A stretch of 64,000 nucleotides of DNA from JdFR-22 sp964534325 (GCA_964534325.1 CAZHOR010000012.1:1-64000); one strand, 5' to 3'. Counted from the first letter of the stretch, positions 27,642 through 36,581 are shown. The notes: generated by a model from the letters alone, not told the origin. A program made the numbers and translations.

Positions 27642-28772
27642 TTATAGATCATTCAATACTTCTATAAAGTGGTCGACTTCCTCTGAGGTTATCACCAGTG
27701 GTGGCACCAGCCTCAGGGACTCCTCGGAAGTGTTGTTGAGCACCAGACCCTTTTGAAGGGCTTTTTCTACGATCTGAGGGGCATCAGAGATGTTCGCTCC
27801 GGTCATCAGACCATAACCTCTTGTGGATTCAATTTTATCCAGCTCTTCCAGCCTCTTCCTCAAATAATCTCCTGTCTCCTGAGAGTTCTGGACCAGATCT
27901 TCTTTCTCTATTATATCTATTGTGGCCAGAGAAGCGGTGCAGGCAAGAGGACCCCCTCCAAAGGTGGAAGCGTGTTCTCCAGCTTCCAGTCTGGACGCCA
28001 CTTCGTCGGTGACACCAATTCCCCCGATAGGGAAGCCGGACCCCATCGCCTTGGCCATGGTCATTATATCCGGCTGGAAACCGTAGTGATCCTTGCCGAA
28101 CCACTTTCCAGTTCTACCAAATCCTGTCTGCACCTCATCGAATATGACCATAAACCCGTATTCATCTCTAAGCCTGAATATCTCCTTGAGGAAGTCATTT
28201 GATGCGGGATACACTCCGGCCTCTCCCTGGACCGGCTCCACGATCACCGCTGCCGTATCATCATCCACCTTATCTGAAAGGTCTGCATCGTTGAACTGGG
28301 CGAATTGGGCATCCAGTAAAGGCTGAAACGGTTTCCTGAACTTCTCCTTATGGGTCACTGACAGAGCGCCCATGGTCCTGCCGTGAAAACAGCCAGTAAA
28401 TGCGGTGAACTTCTTTTTACCCGAGGCTTTTCTGGCTATCTTTAATGCGCCTTCTATAGCCTCCGTTCCGCTATTGCAGAAGAAGAAACGGTCCATACCC
28501 GTTATCTCCGCAAGCTTTTCCGCCAGCCGGATCTGTGGGGTGGTATAGTACAGATTCGACACATGGACCAGGTTATTCAGCTGCTCTGATACCCTCTTGA
28601 CGTATTCGGGATGAGAGTGGCCCACTGCTACTGTGGCGATGCCCGCAACCATGTCCAGATACTTATTTCCCTCAACATCATAGAGCCAGCATCCACTACC
28701 CTTCTCAAATACCACTTTTTTCCTGCCGTAAAACTGTATCAGCCTCTTGCTTTCCCTTTCAAACCAGTCCAT
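27642..28772 (-). CDS. argD: Acetylornithine aminotransferase family enzyme
   Basis: 376 residues, class III PLP aminotransferase. FFFCNSGTEAIEGALKIARK near residue 95 binds the PLP phosphate. FDEVQTGFGRTGKW is followed by the Schiff-base lysine in TMAKAMGSGFPIGG. STFGGGPLACTASL and RGYGLMTG are also typical. In archaea ArgD-type enzymes convert N-acetylglutamate semialdehyde to N-acetylornithine in arginine synthesis, or act on LysW-linked lysine intermediates. No other arg or lys genes lie in the window, so the exact substrate is inferred. Confidence 0.88.
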   Translation of the reverse strand: MDWFERESKRLIQFYGRKKVVFEKGSGCWLYDVEGNKYLDMVAGIATVAVGHSHPEYVKRVSEQLNNLVHVSNLYYTTPQIRLAEKLAEITGMDRFFFCNSGTEAIEGALKIARKASGKKKFTAFTGCFHGRTMGALSVTHKEKFRKPFQPLLDAQFAQFNDADLSDKVDDDTAAVIVEPVQGEAGVYPASNDFLKEIFRLRDEYGFMVIFDEVQTGFGRTGKWFGKDHYGFQPDIMTMAKAMGSGFPIGGIGVTDEVASRLEAGEHASTFGGGPLACTASLATIDIIEKEDLVQNSQETGDYLRKRLEELDKIESTRGYGLMTGANISDAPQIVEKALQKGLVLNNTSEESLRLVPPLVITSEEVDHFIEVLNDL

Positions 28773-28982
28773 GGAGGAAACGCTTCCAAAGACTATTTAG
28801 TTATTTCTACAGTTCACCCTATCCCGTCATCCTTGGGTCGAGCCTGTCGATTTCCTTATGACCTTCGTGCTGTGACAAATTTAACAACTTTAACGACTTT
28901 GGGAACTTAGTGGTTTGAATTAAGTATAATAATCAGGGTTATAATAGTAGTATCACAGCAAACAAGTAGAAACGTGAGCTGA

Positions 28983-29708
28983 ATGAAGGAAAGCGGTAAA
29001 GAAGAATCTAAAGAATTTATAGGAGAGCTTTTCGAGCTGGGGCAGTCACTGGGTAGAGGAGTCCAGCTGCAGTACAAGGTGCTCCTTCCTCTATCTGCTT
29101 ATTTCAAGGATGGGAGATACAGGGATCAGGCCCCTTATTTGAAGGACGGAGCAGTCGGATGGCTGGATGATGTGTTAAGTGAGCTGGAGAAGTTGTCTTT
29201 AATGGATACTGACGGTTTTAAACAAGTAAATGATGTTAAAAAAAGGATTAACTCGGAAAGCGTCACTAAAGAAGAGTTCATCAGATTTGATGAAGAGCTT
29301 ATCAGCTGGTATAAGGAATTTATGTTATCCCTATCAGACAAAAGATCGGATGAAAGCTCCTTATGGTTCAAGATAGGGTTTTATAGCCAGTATCTGGTGG
29401 TCAAGATGAGGCTTCATGGGGAGATCTCTCAACTCAAGAGGACCAGCGAATTCGACTTGGGGAGCTACAGAAAAGAGCTGGTGGATGCTATTGAGAAAGA
29501 AGTTTTTTTTACGGGCTGGCTGGACCAGGACTGGGTGAGGAAGCTCAATAAAATGAACCTCCCCTATGACTCCAGGGTGCTGAAGGGATTTATCTCGGAG
29601 TGCAGAGAAATTCTTGGTCTAAAAGAAAAGGAAAAGGAAGGAAAAGGATTGAAGCCCAGGTTGAGCGGGCTATTCAAGCAGATACCTTTTATTGGCCCCA
29701 GAATATAA
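28983..29708 (+). CDS. Helical cytoplasmic protein, unknown
   Basis: 241 residues, largely alpha-helical and charged, with a basic C-terminal tail (LKPRLSGLFKQIPFIGPRI). No signal peptide, transmembrane segment or metal motif was seen. The start ATG at 28983 lies just after GAGCTGA. It is isolated between argD and a lipoprotein gene on the opposite strand. Family not recognised. Confidence 0.5.
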   Translation: MKESGKEESKEFIGELFELGQSLGRGVQLQYKVLLPLSAYFKDGRYRDQAPYLKDGAVGWLDDVLSELEKLSLMDTDGFKQVNDVKKRINSESVTKEEFIRFDEELISWYKEFMLSLSDKRSDESSLWFKIGFYSQYLVVKMRLHGEISQLKRTSEFDLGSYRKELVDAIEKEVFFTGWLDQDWVRKLNKMNLPYDSRVLKGFISECREILGLKEKEKEGKGLKPRLSGLFKQIPFIGPRI

Positions 29709-29746
29709 GCCCGAACTTAAGCCAGAACTGGGATCAGCTGTTCAGA

Positions 29747-30283
29747 TTATATGACTCTTATCTGTTCATGGAGTAGGGTGAGGTCTTTGCTGGTTTGGGC
29801 TACTTTAACTGTAAGGACGGAGTCCGATTCTATGTTGAAGCCGGACATCTCGGTTATGAGCACATCATCCCCGTTGTCCAGTTCTCCATCGTAGAAGGGG
29901 AGAGACCTCAGTTTTTCCCCTTGAAATCTTTTTTCGTGCCTATCATAAGTTAGTGAATCTACCAGCTCGTTGTGCTGGTAAACCTCGATCACTATATCGT
30001 CTGCTGGGAACTCCTTCTGTCCCTCATGGGAGATGAGGAAAACCCGGTCCACTGTCCCCTGAGTTAGGGGGCCAGCAGAATCCTGCAGGCTTAATTGTTC
30101 TTGGGGAAGGCTGGTTACTGTTTTTTCAGGATCTTTTTCCTCGGGAGTATCTGTTGGGGTAGAGTCAGGTGTCCCCGAGGGACCGGGCCCTGAGGTGGTG
30201 GAAGAGCATCCTGTAAGGGCCAGTGACAGGGAAATGGAGATCAAAGCCATGAGGATTAATCTCTTAGCCGTTTCGGTACACAT
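29747..30283 (-). CDS. Lipoprotein of unknown function
   Basis: 178 residues. The lipobox ALTGC puts the lipidated Cys at about residue 26. A Pro/Ser/Thr/Asp-rich stalk follows, then a beta-rich domain of about 110 residues (AGPLTQGTVDRVFLISHEG, later SGFNIESDSVLTVKV). The domain resembles the soluble part of archaeal surface or pilin-associated proteins, but no family was recognised. It is anchored to the outer face of the cytoplasmic membrane. Confidence 0.6.
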   Translation of the reverse strand: MCTETAKRLILMALISISLSLALTGCSSTTSGPGPSGTPDSTPTDTPEEKDPEKTVTSLPQEQLSLQDSAGPLTQGTVDRVFLISHEGQKEFPADDIVIEVYQHNELVDSLTYDRHEKRFQGEKLRSLPFYDGELDNGDDVLITEMSGFNIESDSVLTVKVAQTSKDLTLLHEQIRVI

Positions 30284-30408
30284 ACATCTAATTTTGTGAC
30301 CCCCTCTAATATAATGTTCTAAAATATAATGATTATGAGGCGATCGGAATCGGATTTTTGGAGTTCGGGCGGGCTAACAAATTTAAATTACTGAGGCGAA
30401 ATACTGCT

Positions 30409-30897
30409 ATGGAAGTCTTGATCTCCGTGAGCGATAAAACCGGTCTGGTGGAGTTCGCAGGAAAATTAGATGGAGAGGTTATCTCCACAGATGGTACTGC
30501 CCGCTTTTTGGAGGAGAACGGTATAAAAATAACAACAACCTCCGAATTAACTGGCTTTGAGGAGAGAAGGGAGCTCAAGACCCTTCACCACGTGATCTAT
30601 GAGGACGTATTCTCCGGAAAAATAGGTATGGTAGTAGTGAACCTCTACCCCTTTGAAGATGAGCCCAGCATAGATAACATCGACATCGGAGGTGTCAGCC
30701 TCCTCAGGGCAGCGGCTAAGAACTACAGCAAGGTATTGCCTGTGTGCAATCCGGGGAGATACCAAGAAGTTTTAAGAAGGATGGATAACAATGATCTAAC
30801 AGAAGAGTTCAGGAGGGAGCTCGCTCTTGAGGCATTCGAGTATGTTGCCAAGTATGATACCGCTATAGCTGAATGGTTTAAAGAACAGAGCGTTTAA
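30409..30897 (+). CDS. purH: Stand-alone IMP cyclohydrolase domain (PurH N-terminal type)
   Basis: About 162 residues matching the MGS-like N-terminal domain of bifunctional PurH: LISVSDKTGLVEFAGKL, ISTDGTARFLEENGI, LKTLHHVIYEDVF, VVVNLYPFEDEP and NIDIGGVSLLRAAAKNY. This domain closes FAICAR to IMP, the last step of purine synthesis. The AICAR transformylase half is absent. Most archaea use the unrelated PurO, so the presence of this form is notable. The usual HGG after KTLHP is altered. A TATA-like AATTTAAATTA (30380-30390) predicts a leaderless message starting at the ATG at 30409, which is used instead of the ATG at 30358. Confidence 0.8.
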   Translation: MEVLISVSDKTGLVEFAGKLDGEVISTDGTARFLEENGIKITTTSELTGFEERRELKTLHHVIYEDVFSGKIGMVVVNLYPFEDEPSIDNIDIGGVSLLRAAAKNYSKVLPVCNPGRYQEVLRRMDNNDLTEEFRRELALEAFEYVAKYDTAIAEWFKEQSV

Positions 30898-30924
30898 GGC
30901 TCCTAATCCTAAAAGCCACTATCA

Positions 30925-31287
30925 CTATCCCCTATCAACCCATTCGCCCAGTATCTCATCGTTCACCATCAGCTCATATACTCGAAGCATTCTTTTGTCC
31001 ATGTATTCTCTCTGCTCGTAGGTCAGGGAGGTCAGCTCATCTCCGGCTCTCCTCACCAGATGGTATCTGCCTGTAAGCTCCAGTGACTCGTCAGCATAAA
31101 GGCTGGTAGCATCACTATTCTTCAGCACGTGTTCGTAACGGGCTTTGGGATGGAATGTCTTTGCCACAAAAACTATCTCTTCACAATACTCCGGCGCTAT
31201 CTCCTGAACCTGACCAACGTATATATCTCCTCTCCACTCAATTAACGCGGTTTCAGGTTCCCGGTTCCGCCATTCTGTTTCGGTCAT
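30925..31287 (-). CDS. Conserved-looking small protein, unknown
   Basis: 120 residues, mixed alpha/beta (ALIEWRGDIYVGQVQEIAPE, then YEHVLKNSDATSLYADESLE). Its charge pattern suggests a soluble cytoplasmic protein. No motif or membrane segment was found. Convergent with the PurH-domain gene. Function unknown. Confidence 0.5.
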   Translation of the reverse strand: MTETEWRNREPETALIEWRGDIYVGQVQEIAPEYCEEIVFVAKTFHPKARYEHVLKNSDATSLYADESLELTGRYHLVRRAGDELTSLTYEQREYMDKRMLRVYELMVNDEILGEWVDRG

Positions 31288-31333
31288 TTATATAACCATC
31301 CAAATTGAGTTCCTGATCATACATAAATATTTT

Positions 31334-31602
31334 GAGGGTTGAAGGGGAGTACAAAACCAGCATTATTAGATTCCTTCTATCCTTTCGCTTCTTCCAGTTC
31401 TGCTTTAACTTATCTACACCTGAAACTTGGATAACCCACCTGCAGAGAGGGTTGGAAGGGAGATCGGAGGGCAAACTAGAGATTATGATCACCCCCCTCC
31501 TCTTCGCTATCTTTCTATAGTGATAAATCCTAACAACCTACCTGCAGAGAGGGTTGGAAGGGAGATCAGAAGATACACTAGAAAATATGATCTCCCTCCT
31601 AG
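31334..31602. repeat. Direct repeats with hairpin potential
   Basis: In a 310-base gap, a 27-base segment beginning CCTGCAGAGAGGGTTGGAAG is perfectly repeated at 31439-31465 and 31541-31567 (offset 102). Weaker similarity extends each unit to about 68 bases. A degenerate third copy (GAGGGTTGAAGGGGAG) sits at 31334-31349. In the last unit GGGAGATC can pair with GATCTCCC 24 bases later. No direct coding role is likely. Candidates are a small RNA, a regulator-binding array or a mobile repeat. The last unit runs into the 3' end of the next gene. Confidence 0.55.
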
Positions 31603-31817
31603 TAAACGTCTTTTCGGTGTTTGGCGAGTTCCTCTTTTCTGTACTGGTTTACGCAATGAGGGCAGTAGATAAAAATGACTTCTTTTGCTTTGGGGTCTAT
31701 CAGGAGATGTGCCATATCCTTTATCTCTTTATCGCAGCTTCTGCAGTAGATGGTCTCTTTTTCGGAGACCTCAAATTTTATAAGACCGGATAGGTCTTCT
31801 AAATTAAGTTCCCTCAT
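31599..31817 (-). CDS. Small zinc-ribbon-like protein
   Basis: 72 residues with two knuckles, YCRSCDKEI and YCPHCVNQY, about 26 residues apart, as in zinc ribbons. The linker is a short beta stretch (KAKEVIFIY). GGATGTGG precedes the ATG. Likely a metal-binding regulator or adaptor; family not recognised. Confidence 0.6.
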   Translation of the reverse strand: MRELNLEDLSGLIKFEVSEKETIYCRSCDKEIKDMAHLLIDPKAKEVIFIYCPHCVNQYRKEELAKHRKDVY

Positions 31818-31949
31818 TTTACCACATCCTCAACAGCTAATAAGATGTGGACATCAACCAAAATAAATGTTGTTATCACCCGCACATTAAAAATTAAGTC
31901 CATTTTTTATATATTTTCGTGATAAAATATTTTTTGGTGGAAATCGGTC

Positions 31950-32804
31950 TTATTCGATTATCTCCAGTCTGAGGTCGAGAGGTGGGGATGAGAGGGTGAG
32001 GAAGCTGGATGATATGACATCAACACCCATAGAGGCGTATTCATCTACGTTCTCCATATTTATTCCTCCAGAGGCTTCAACCATTACTTTATCCCTCAAT
32101 CCTTTTTCTTTCAGGGTGTTCAAAGCCTGCTCTACTTGCTGGGGGGACATATTGTCCAGCATGACTATGTCCGCTCCCTCATCAACAGCGATAAGGAGGT
32201 CTTCAGTATTGTCCACTTCTACCTCTATTTTTTTGGTGAAGTCGGCTTTTCGGGTGATATCCATCGCCTGCTTAACTCCACCAGCTATCTTGAGGTGAGT
32301 ACTTTTTACCAGGACGCAGTCCCCCATAGAGAGACGGTGGGTTGCTCCACCTCCAATGCTGACAGCCATTTTCTCCAGGAACCTGAAGCCCGGAGTGTTC
32401 TTTCTGGTAGCCGCAACGGTAACGGAGGGGTTATGCTTTTTGGCTTTCTCAACCATTTGACCGGTGGTGGTGGCGATACCGCTCATCTTCATGAGGAGGT
32501 TGAGAACGGTTCTCTCTGCCATCATGATGTCTGCGGAGTTGCCCTCGACCTGCATTACAATGTCTTTCGCCTCTACCTGGCTGCCGTCCTCAATAGTGTA
32601 AACTATTTCTACGTTGAACATCTCGAGTGCCTTTCTGGCAACTTTGATCCCTGCTATAACGCCGTTACCACCTGACACGATATTGGCCCGAACCACAGTT
32701 TTCTCTACTCCTGTAACATCTCCCAGGCTTAAATCTTCTTCAAAATAGTCTTCAAGCTTCTTCCTCAACAGGAACTCAGGGAACTCAGGGAATTCGGGGA
32801 ACAT
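31950..32804 (-). CDS. nadC: Nicotinate-nucleotide pyrophosphorylase (carboxylating)
   Basis: 284 residues, the usual length. It converts quinolinate and PRPP to nicotinate mononucleotide, CO2 and PPi in NAD synthesis. Family blocks: AERTVLNLLMKMSGIAT, ATRKNTPGFRFLEKMAV, GGGATHRLSMGDCVLVK, and the barrel segments VEVDNTEDLLIAVDEGAD and MVEASGGINMENV. Oddly, the N-terminus is a tandem PEF repeat (MFPEFPEFPEF) encoded by nine-base repeats around 32761-32803, so the true start could be slightly internal. No nadA or nadB is nearby. Confidence 0.92.
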   Translation of the reverse strand: MFPEFPEFPEFLLRKKLEDYFEEDLSLGDVTGVEKTVVRANIVSGGNGVIAGIKVARKALEMFNVEIVYTIEDGSQVEAKDIVMQVEGNSADIMMAERTVLNLLMKMSGIATTTGQMVEKAKKHNPSVTVAATRKNTPGFRFLEKMAVSIGGGATHRLSMGDCVLVKSTHLKIAGGVKQAMDITRKADFTKKIEVEVDNTEDLLIAVDEGADIVMLDNMSPQQVEQALNTLKEKGLRDKVMVEASGGINMENVDEYASMGVDVISSSFLTLSSPPLDLRLEIIE

Positions 32805-32942
32805 AAACCATATCTATGGTAAAGGAATAAAATATTTTACTTTTTGCTTTTGCTCTTGGCTTTGGGTTACAGAAACATTCAAAATTTTAAATAATAAAAC
32901 CTTTCACTACTACCATATGTCTTCTGTCCGAGTGGTGATAAT

Positions 32943-33131
32943 ATGAACGCTGAAGAGATTTTGAAAAAAGCCCTGGAGATGGAGAAAGAAGCCATCAGAG
33001 AGTACACGGAAATGAAAAAGGATTCGGACCAGGAAACCTCTGAACTACTGGATTTTATGATAGAGGAGGAAAAGAATCACGTTAAGATGATCAATGAGCG
33101 GCTGAAGGCGCTGCGCCTCCTGAAAAAATGA
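32943..33131 (+). CDS. Minimal ferritin/rubrerythrin-like helical hairpin
   Basis: Only 62 residues. MEKEAIREYTEMKK, followed about 25 residues later by MIEEEKNHVKMINERL, reproduces one half of a rubrerythrin-type di-iron site: the ExxxE/Y helix and the ExxH helix. A full rubrerythrin domain has four helices, so this one would need to dimerise. GTGATA precedes the ATG and a TTTAAATAATAA element lies about 55 bases upstream. Its end overlaps the convergent membrane-protein gene by 41 bases. Confidence 0.6.
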   Translation: MNAEEILKKALEMEKEAIREYTEMKKDSDQETSELLDFMIEEEKNHVKMINERLKALRLLKK

Positions 33132-34188
33132 GGGGGACAATGACCATCAGCAGCAGTATAACTGCCAGGAGCAGGGTCATGAATATGAATTTGGTGTTAA
33201 ACTCTCCTTCTCTGATCACCTCGCTGATAGATTCAGTGTAGAATACAATGGAAGTGGTGAAAACCGCCAGCAGAGAGAACGATATGGCGGGGTGAACCCC
33301 ACCCAATGGTAGAAAATGGCTCCATATCTGCATGGTGTAGTAGAACACGGCCACGAACTCGATGACAGCTGCTGCAGCCTGGAGAGATGAAGTTCTTCTC
33401 TGGAGCTCGAGGTACTCACTGTTCCTCAGCATGTCCAGCCTCAACGACACCAGGGTGAACAGATCCCTCACGGCGCTTATGGTCTGCTCGAATTTGGATT
33501 CAAAGTATTTCAGCCTCTCAAAGTGGTCCTTAAAATTTTCACCTATTTCTGAGAAACATCCTCCGAAGTTCCGGGCAAGCATGTCGTAATTCATTACAGA
33601 GGAATACATCTCTTCAATGAGGTCCTTAAAGTTCATGAACTTCTTAAAGAAATCTACCTGAAGTTCAGTTACCTGGGATAGAATCTCTTCGAGATCTGTA
33701 ACCGTAGAAGCTTTTTTGGCTCTGTCTGATAGTTTTCGGACTTCGCTGATTATGTGGGTTTCTTCTCTGGATATAACGTCGGCCTGAAGGTTGCACTCGT
33801 TGAGCAGTATTTCAGCTTTGATCATCTCTATCTGCGTGGCAGGTATGTAGTCGTAGATCAGCTCTTCGTCGTCTCTGTCAACCTTGATCCTGGATCCATC
33901 CTCTTCCGTGGCGAAATTGCAGAGCCTGGATTCGTAAAAAGTGTTTTCGGGTTCTGTGATCTCCACTGTCACTTCCTTCAAGAATTCGAAATCGAGTTCC
34001 AGCTCCTGGGTGGAAACAATGAAGGATATATTCTCGAATTTACCAATGAATATGGTTTCGCTGGTGGCAACAGCTGATACATGTCTGTATTTCTTGAACC
34101 TGGTGCTCAATGAAATATTCAAATCCTTGAGGAGATCTACTACATCCTCCATGTCGTCGTTGTGAAAGAAGAAATAGGTGTATTGCAC
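33091..34188 (-). CDS. Membrane protein with helical soluble N-terminal part
   Basis: 365 residues. About the first 255 are soluble and helical, with coiled-coil stretches (EILSQVTELQVDFFKKFMNF, FERLKYFESKFEQTISAVRD). Two to three transmembrane helices then follow: AAAAVIEFVAVFYYTMQIW, ISFSLLAVFTTSIVFY and FIFMTLLLAVILLLMVIVPL. This layout resembles CorA- or RMD1-like proteins, but the GMN motif and other family signatures are absent. Divergent from the radical SAM gene. Function unknown. Confidence 0.6.
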   Translation of the reverse strand: MQYTYFFFHNDDMEDVVDLLKDLNISLSTRFKKYRHVSAVATSETIFIGKFENISFIVSTQELELDFEFLKEVTVEITEPENTFYESRLCNFATEEDGSRIKVDRDDEELIYDYIPATQIEMIKAEILLNECNLQADVISREETHIISEVRKLSDRAKKASTVTDLEEILSQVTELQVDFFKKFMNFKDLIEEMYSSVMNYDMLARNFGGCFSEIGENFKDHFERLKYFESKFEQTISAVRDLFTLVSLRLDMLRNSEYLELQRRTSSLQAAAAVIEFVAVFYYTMQIWSHFLPLGGVHPAISFSLLAVFTTSIVFYTESISEVIREGEFNTKFIFMTLLLAVILLLMVIVPLIFSGGAAPSAAH

Positions 34189-34280
34189 GATAATCTTAAT
34201 TCTTTAATAATAAAAAAATTTTGTGACTTATCTCTGCTTTAGTGGAAGACTTTTATACTTAATAAGAGAATGCAGAGTTA

Positions 34281-35450
34281 ATGATAGGAATAACCAAAAT
34301 GGCCACCGGTGAGGCGACCGTTTCCCGGCAGCTAACATACGGTGGAGATAAGAGCACCATACCTCAGGAACTGGTTAAGGCCGCACAAAAACCTCATCCA
34401 GTTGTGGTGTGGAACTCTACATCCAAATGCAATTTAAAATGTGTTCACTGCTATGCCAATGCAGGCTCTTCCAGTGACGAGCTATCAACCGAAGAAGCAA
34501 AAGCTTTTCTAGATGATGTGGCGGGAATGAAGATACCCATCTTTCTATTCAGCGGAGGAGAACCCGTTTTGAGAAAAGACATCTACGAGCTGGCATCCCA
34601 TATCACTTCCCAGGGCATAATGTGCTCCCTATCCACCAACGGAACCCTGATCGATGAGGACGTCGCACAAAAGCTCAAAGAGTCCGGTGTCTCCTACGTG
34701 GGTGTCAGTATTGACGGTAAGGCTGAAACCAACGACAGCTTTAGAGGGGTTAAAGGTGCCTTTGATAAAGCCCTTCAGGGTCTCCTCAACTCCAAGGAAG
34801 CCGGGATCATGACCGGCATCAGGTTCACCGTGACCAAATACAATTTTAAAGATGTTCCAGACATCATAGACCTGCTCGCGGAGAATGATATTCCCCGATT
34901 CTGTCTCTACCACCTGGTACCATCTGGTAGGGCTGACTTCAAGGACGATATCAGCCTCAAAGAGAGAAGAGAGCTCATCGACTGGCTATTCCATAAGGCG
35001 GTCCAGCTTCACGATGACGGTTACAGGACCGAGATCCTGACGGTGGACAATCCAGTGGACGGGATCTACACCTACCTCAAATTAAAGGAGACAGATGAAA
35101 AGCTGGCAGAGCAGGCACTGGAGTTCCTCAAATATAGAGGTGGGGACAGCAGCGGTTATAGGCTATCGAACGTGGACATGTTTGGGGACGTTCATCCCAA
35201 CCAGTTCTGGTGGGACTACACCATCGGGAACGTAAAGGAGAAGAAGTTCAGCGAAATGTGGCTGGAGCCCCAGGATGAGCTCCTCATAAAGCTGAGGAGC
35301 AAGACGGACTACTTGAGAGGAAGATGCGGGAAATGCAAGTTCAAAGAAGTCTGCGGCGGATTCCGGTTAAGGGCCATGAGATACGGGGACCTATGGGGAG
35401 ACGAGCCCGACTGCTACCTCACGGATGAAGAAATCGGTATAACTGATTGA
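34281..35450 (+). CDS. Radical SAM/SPASM protein, AhbC-like
   Basis: 389 residues. The radical SAM cluster motif CNLKCVHCY lies near residue 51, preceded by HPVVVWNSTSK, as in AhbC/NirJ-type heme-modifying enzymes. FLFSGGEPVLRKD (GGEP motif) and SVDIGK-like SVSIDGK follow. The C-terminal SPASM region reads RCGKCKFKEVCGG with a further Cys near the end, ligating an auxiliary cluster. AhbC removes acetate side chains from didecarboxysiroheme in the alternative heme pathway. No other heme genes are present, so related peptide- or tetrapyrrole-modifying roles remain possible. A TATA at about 34250-34258 predicts a leaderless start at 34281. Confidence 0.82.
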   Translation: MIGITKMATGEATVSRQLTYGGDKSTIPQELVKAAQKPHPVVVWNSTSKCNLKCVHCYANAGSSSDELSTEEAKAFLDDVAGMKIPIFLFSGGEPVLRKDIYELASHITSQGIMCSLSTNGTLIDEDVAQKLKESGVSYVGVSIDGKAETNDSFRGVKGAFDKALQGLLNSKEAGIMTGIRFTVTKYNFKDVPDIIDLLAENDIPRFCLYHLVPSGRADFKDDISLKERRELIDWLFHKAVQLHDDGYRTEILTVDNPVDGIYTYLKLKETDEKLAEQALEFLKYRGGDSSGYRLSNVDMFGDVHPNQFWWDYTIGNVKEKKFSEMWLEPQDELLIKLRSKTDYLRGRCGKCKFKEVCGGFRLRAMRYGDLWGDEPDCYLTDEEIGITD

Positions 35451-35489
35451 GTCTGCAATAATTCAAAAAATCTTTTTTATTGTTTCCCT

Positions 35490-36581
35490 CTATTCTTCGA
35501 GGAACTCCATTTCCAGCTGGCCCTGGTAGTTGTATCTGTTCCAGTATCCGAAAGAGGGTGTCATCTGGAGGCAGGTTAGATAGGGTCTTTCTATCCCCTT
35601 GTGCTGTATCAAGACCTTGAAGGTCCCCATCCTGAAGGCAAGGAACTTGAATTCGTCTGCCGTCTCAAAATCATCAACCTCATTCTCTCCCAGAGTGCTC
35701 ATCAGGAAGTAGAGGTGATTGGTCAGCCCGGTCAAATCCAGTCCTGCTTCACTGCCGTATTCCATGAGGGCGGAGAAGTTTACGTGGCTGGTTATGTCCT
35801 GTTTGCCCACTTTTATGTAGGGGTTGAAGTTGTAGGTGTGGTTGGTATAGCATGCCACGGTCCCATCTCTCCTCTCCAGAGTGTAGAGTTCTTCACTGGG
35901 GAAACCGTAGTCGATGGTCAAAACAAAGCCCTTCTCCAGCACATTGGAGAACTGCTCCAAATAATCGATGGCGTCGAGGTTGACCTCTGCTCTGGCTCCT
36001 TCTTCCAGCTCAACATCCAGTCTTTCGAAGTAATCTTCTATTTCAGGGCTGGAGAGTTCCTGCAGGGCTTCCACAAATCTACCGTTAACGTAGTCCACGT
36101 AGACTTCCTTGAGCTCACCGTTCTCTTTGGTCACCACATTGACGGGAAGAGCATCAAAAAATTCGTTGGTGAAAACTATACCGTTTACCTGGAGGCCGTC
36201 CAGTTCAGATTCATCAATAAAGCTGACGTTATGAAATCCTTCCAGCCTCTGTTGGGCAGCCTCTTTCATGTGCTGGCTTTTCTCCACAATAATATAGTTG
36301 ACATCCAGTTTCCTGGCGAGCTGCTCTGCCAGTTTGCCGTCGCCGGCACCGAACTCCACGATAGTGTCGCCACCGCACTTTTTCAGCATGTCCTTGAATG
36401 CCACCAGAAGGCCTTTGGCAAAGAGCTCAAAGCTGGAGGAAGTTATGTAATCCTCCTCGATCTCTTTGGTGAAATAGTAACCGAATTGAGGATGATATAA
36501 AGCCAGTTCCATGAATTCCTTAAAGGTTATAGCTCCTTTCTCTTCAATAATGTCTGATATCACCTTTTTAGCATCACTCAT
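35490..36581 (-). CDS. MidA/NDUFAF7-like SAM-dependent methyltransferase
   Basis: 363 residues, COG1565. IVEFGAGDGKLAEQLA near residue 75 is the SAM-binding motif I. FTNEFFDALPVNVV near 138 is the hallmark of the MidA family, whose mitochondrial member methylates an arginine of a complex I subunit. TIDYGFPSEELYTLER and HVNFSALMEYG follow in the expected places. The start overlaps the stop of the small upstream zinc-ribbon gene by ATGA, so the two are translationally coupled. The substrate is unknown. Confidence 0.85.
   Translation of the reverse strand: MSDAKKVISDIIEEKGAITFKEFMELALYHPQFGYYFTKEIEEDYITSSSFELFAKGLLVAFKDMLKKCGGDTIVEFGAGDGKLAEQLARKLDVNYIIVEKSQHMKEAAQQRLEGFHNVSFIDESELDGLQVNGIVFTNEFFDALPVNVVTKENGELKEVYVDYVNGRFVEALQELSSPEIEDYFERLDVELEEGARAEVNLDAIDYLEQFSNVLEKGFVLTIDYGFPSEELYTLERRDGTVACYTNHTYNFNPYIKVGKQDITSHVNFSALMEYGSEAGLDLTGLTNHLYFLMSTLGENEVDDFETADEFKFLAFRMGTFKVLIQHKGIERPYLTCLQMTPSFGYWNRYNYQGQLEMEFLEE

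Noticed and set aside
31332..31793. Plus-strand frames through the 31.4 kb direct repeats
   Set aside because: They are in-frame repeats of non-coding units and overlap the zinc-ribbon gene on the other strand.
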